The notes beneath the pieces were generated by a model. It worked only from the letters and a program-made list of their open reading frames with translations. It was not told where the DNA came from and ran no database searches. From Gymnopus androsaceus JB14 (Eukaryota; Basidiomycota; Agaricomycetes; Agaricales; Omphalotaceae), in NCBI GenBank assembly GCA_009733575.1, contig ML769450.1:1-64000 (forward strand): a stretch of DNA of 64,000 nt, written 5' to 3'. How positions within the stretch are numbered: position 1 is the stretch's first letter; every line of letters starts with the position of its first letter. This document shows, piece by piece, positions 63,451 to 64,000 of the stretch. Both the position numbers and the translations under genes were made by a program.

Positions 63451-63713
63451 TGCAAATGCCTAAGATACCCATATGACAGACCAGCAACCCCCACATGATT
63501 CATATCACTTTTGCGGTACTTTACAAAAACCTTTTGCGAGACTTCTAAATGCATTTCTAGCAAAATTCCTGTTGGGTGTTTCAAGATATACCTGATATCT
63601 TTATTCACCCAATAGGAATTTTTTTGAAAGTAAGTGTAGCAGTCTCACAAAAGGTTTTTAGTATCATGTGGGGGTTGCCGAATCTATTATACGTGTATCT
63701 TAATTACAATGCA
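63451..63713. mobile_element. MITE, about 263 bp, long imperfect inverted repeat
   Basis: The halves are inverted copies through most of their length: AAGATAC, CCGCAACCC-like sequence, GCAACCCCCACATGAT, AAAAACCTTTTG, and AATTCCT-TTGGGTG appear on both sides in opposite orientation. The centre is ATACCTGATATCTTT. It has no coding capacity. Confidence 0.6.
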
Positions 63714-64000
63714 AGTTGGAAACAAGTACTCTCCCGGCAGCTCCATGTGCAATCGAAAAAATCTGCATTGTGCAAAACCAGCAACCAGGCAATACCAAAT
63801 CATATTCATCATATGGGAAGGGTGAGCGCTGGAGTGACGGATTTATGAAAATGTATTACTTAGTTCAAACTTAGTTCATTTTAATAATTCTTTGACTGAG
63901 GCGGTTATAATTGACGCTGATAAATGAGTCATAAGAGATGGCTGGCAAAATCCAAGTCATCTGACATTTCTTGAAAAGGGTATTTCATATTCACCAGTTT
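63714..64000. other. Right edge, no gene recognised
   Basis: Nothing supported on either strand. Confidence 0.5.

Noticed and set aside
1..64000. tRNA, rRNA and CRISPR arrays
   Set aside because: No A-box/B-box pair with a cloverleaf, no rRNA-like stretch and no regular spacer-repeat array was found by eye; the minisatellite at 47920-48555 has irregular, related spacers.

Overview
The window is fungal nuclear DNA, almost certainly from a mushroom-forming basidiomycete (Agaricomycetes). Genes carry many short introns of about 45-60 bp with GT...AG ends. There is a scattered F-box family of the mushroom type, a fungal-specific transcription factor pair, and retroelement and Tc1/mariner families of the kinds seen in mushroom genomes. 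I see no bacterial or organellar features, no tRNA, no rRNA and no CRISPR array.

Layout. 1-9.7 kb is a nest of transposable elements. A minus-strand retroelement relic (gag-like, reverse transcriptase, tyrosine recombinase; DIRS-like order) is interrupted by a hAT-like MITE, a long-TIR element, a small foldback and a complete but decayed 3.2 kb Tc1/mariner element with its own passenger gene. 10.5-13.9 kb holds a FAP1/NFX1-type zinc-finger gene (minus). 14.7-20.7 kb holds three F-box-type loci: one intact, one frame-broken, one with an in-frame stop. 21.6-25.5 kb carries the checkpoint clamp gene HUS1, a small unknown gene and the PP2A methylesterase PPE1. A broken kinase-like gene is divergent from PPE1.

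27.0-44.2 kb is a direct tandem segmental duplication. Each unit once held CWC24 (splicing factor), a fungal_trans transcription factor and the 3' part of NIC96 (nucleoporin). Survival is reciprocal: CWC24 is intact only in unit A, and full-length NIC96 exists only across unit B, running on to 45.1 kb. Both transcription factor copies are decayed. A 783 bp solo-LTR-like insertion sits in the unit A NIC96 fragment, and the matching site in unit B is empty.

45-52 kb has two basidiomycete-type unknown genes, a degenerate minisatellite and a TA-flanked MITE. 52.7-60.2 kb has F-box relics, the GPI-anchor synthesis subunit GPI19/PIG-P, a relic of a secreted two-domain protein, an MFS monocarboxylate-type transporter and an arrestin-like fragment. 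60.7-63.3 kb is a composite long-TIR element built from two direct copies of an inner unit, with hairpins and one nested palindrome. Another MITE lies at 63.5-63.7 kb.

How the genes work together: the conserved genes are unlinked housekeeping functions (pre-mRNA splicing, nuclear pore, DNA damage checkpoint, PP2A regulation, GPI anchors, rapamycin/FKBP12-associated zinc finger, transport), not a pathway cluster. Several of them (FAP1, PPE1, NIC96, the MFS gene) carry isolated one-base frame shifts inside otherwise conserved coding sequence. This suggests either residual assembly indels or very recent decay, and should be kept in mind when reading the models. All identifications are from reading translations by eye; no database search was run.
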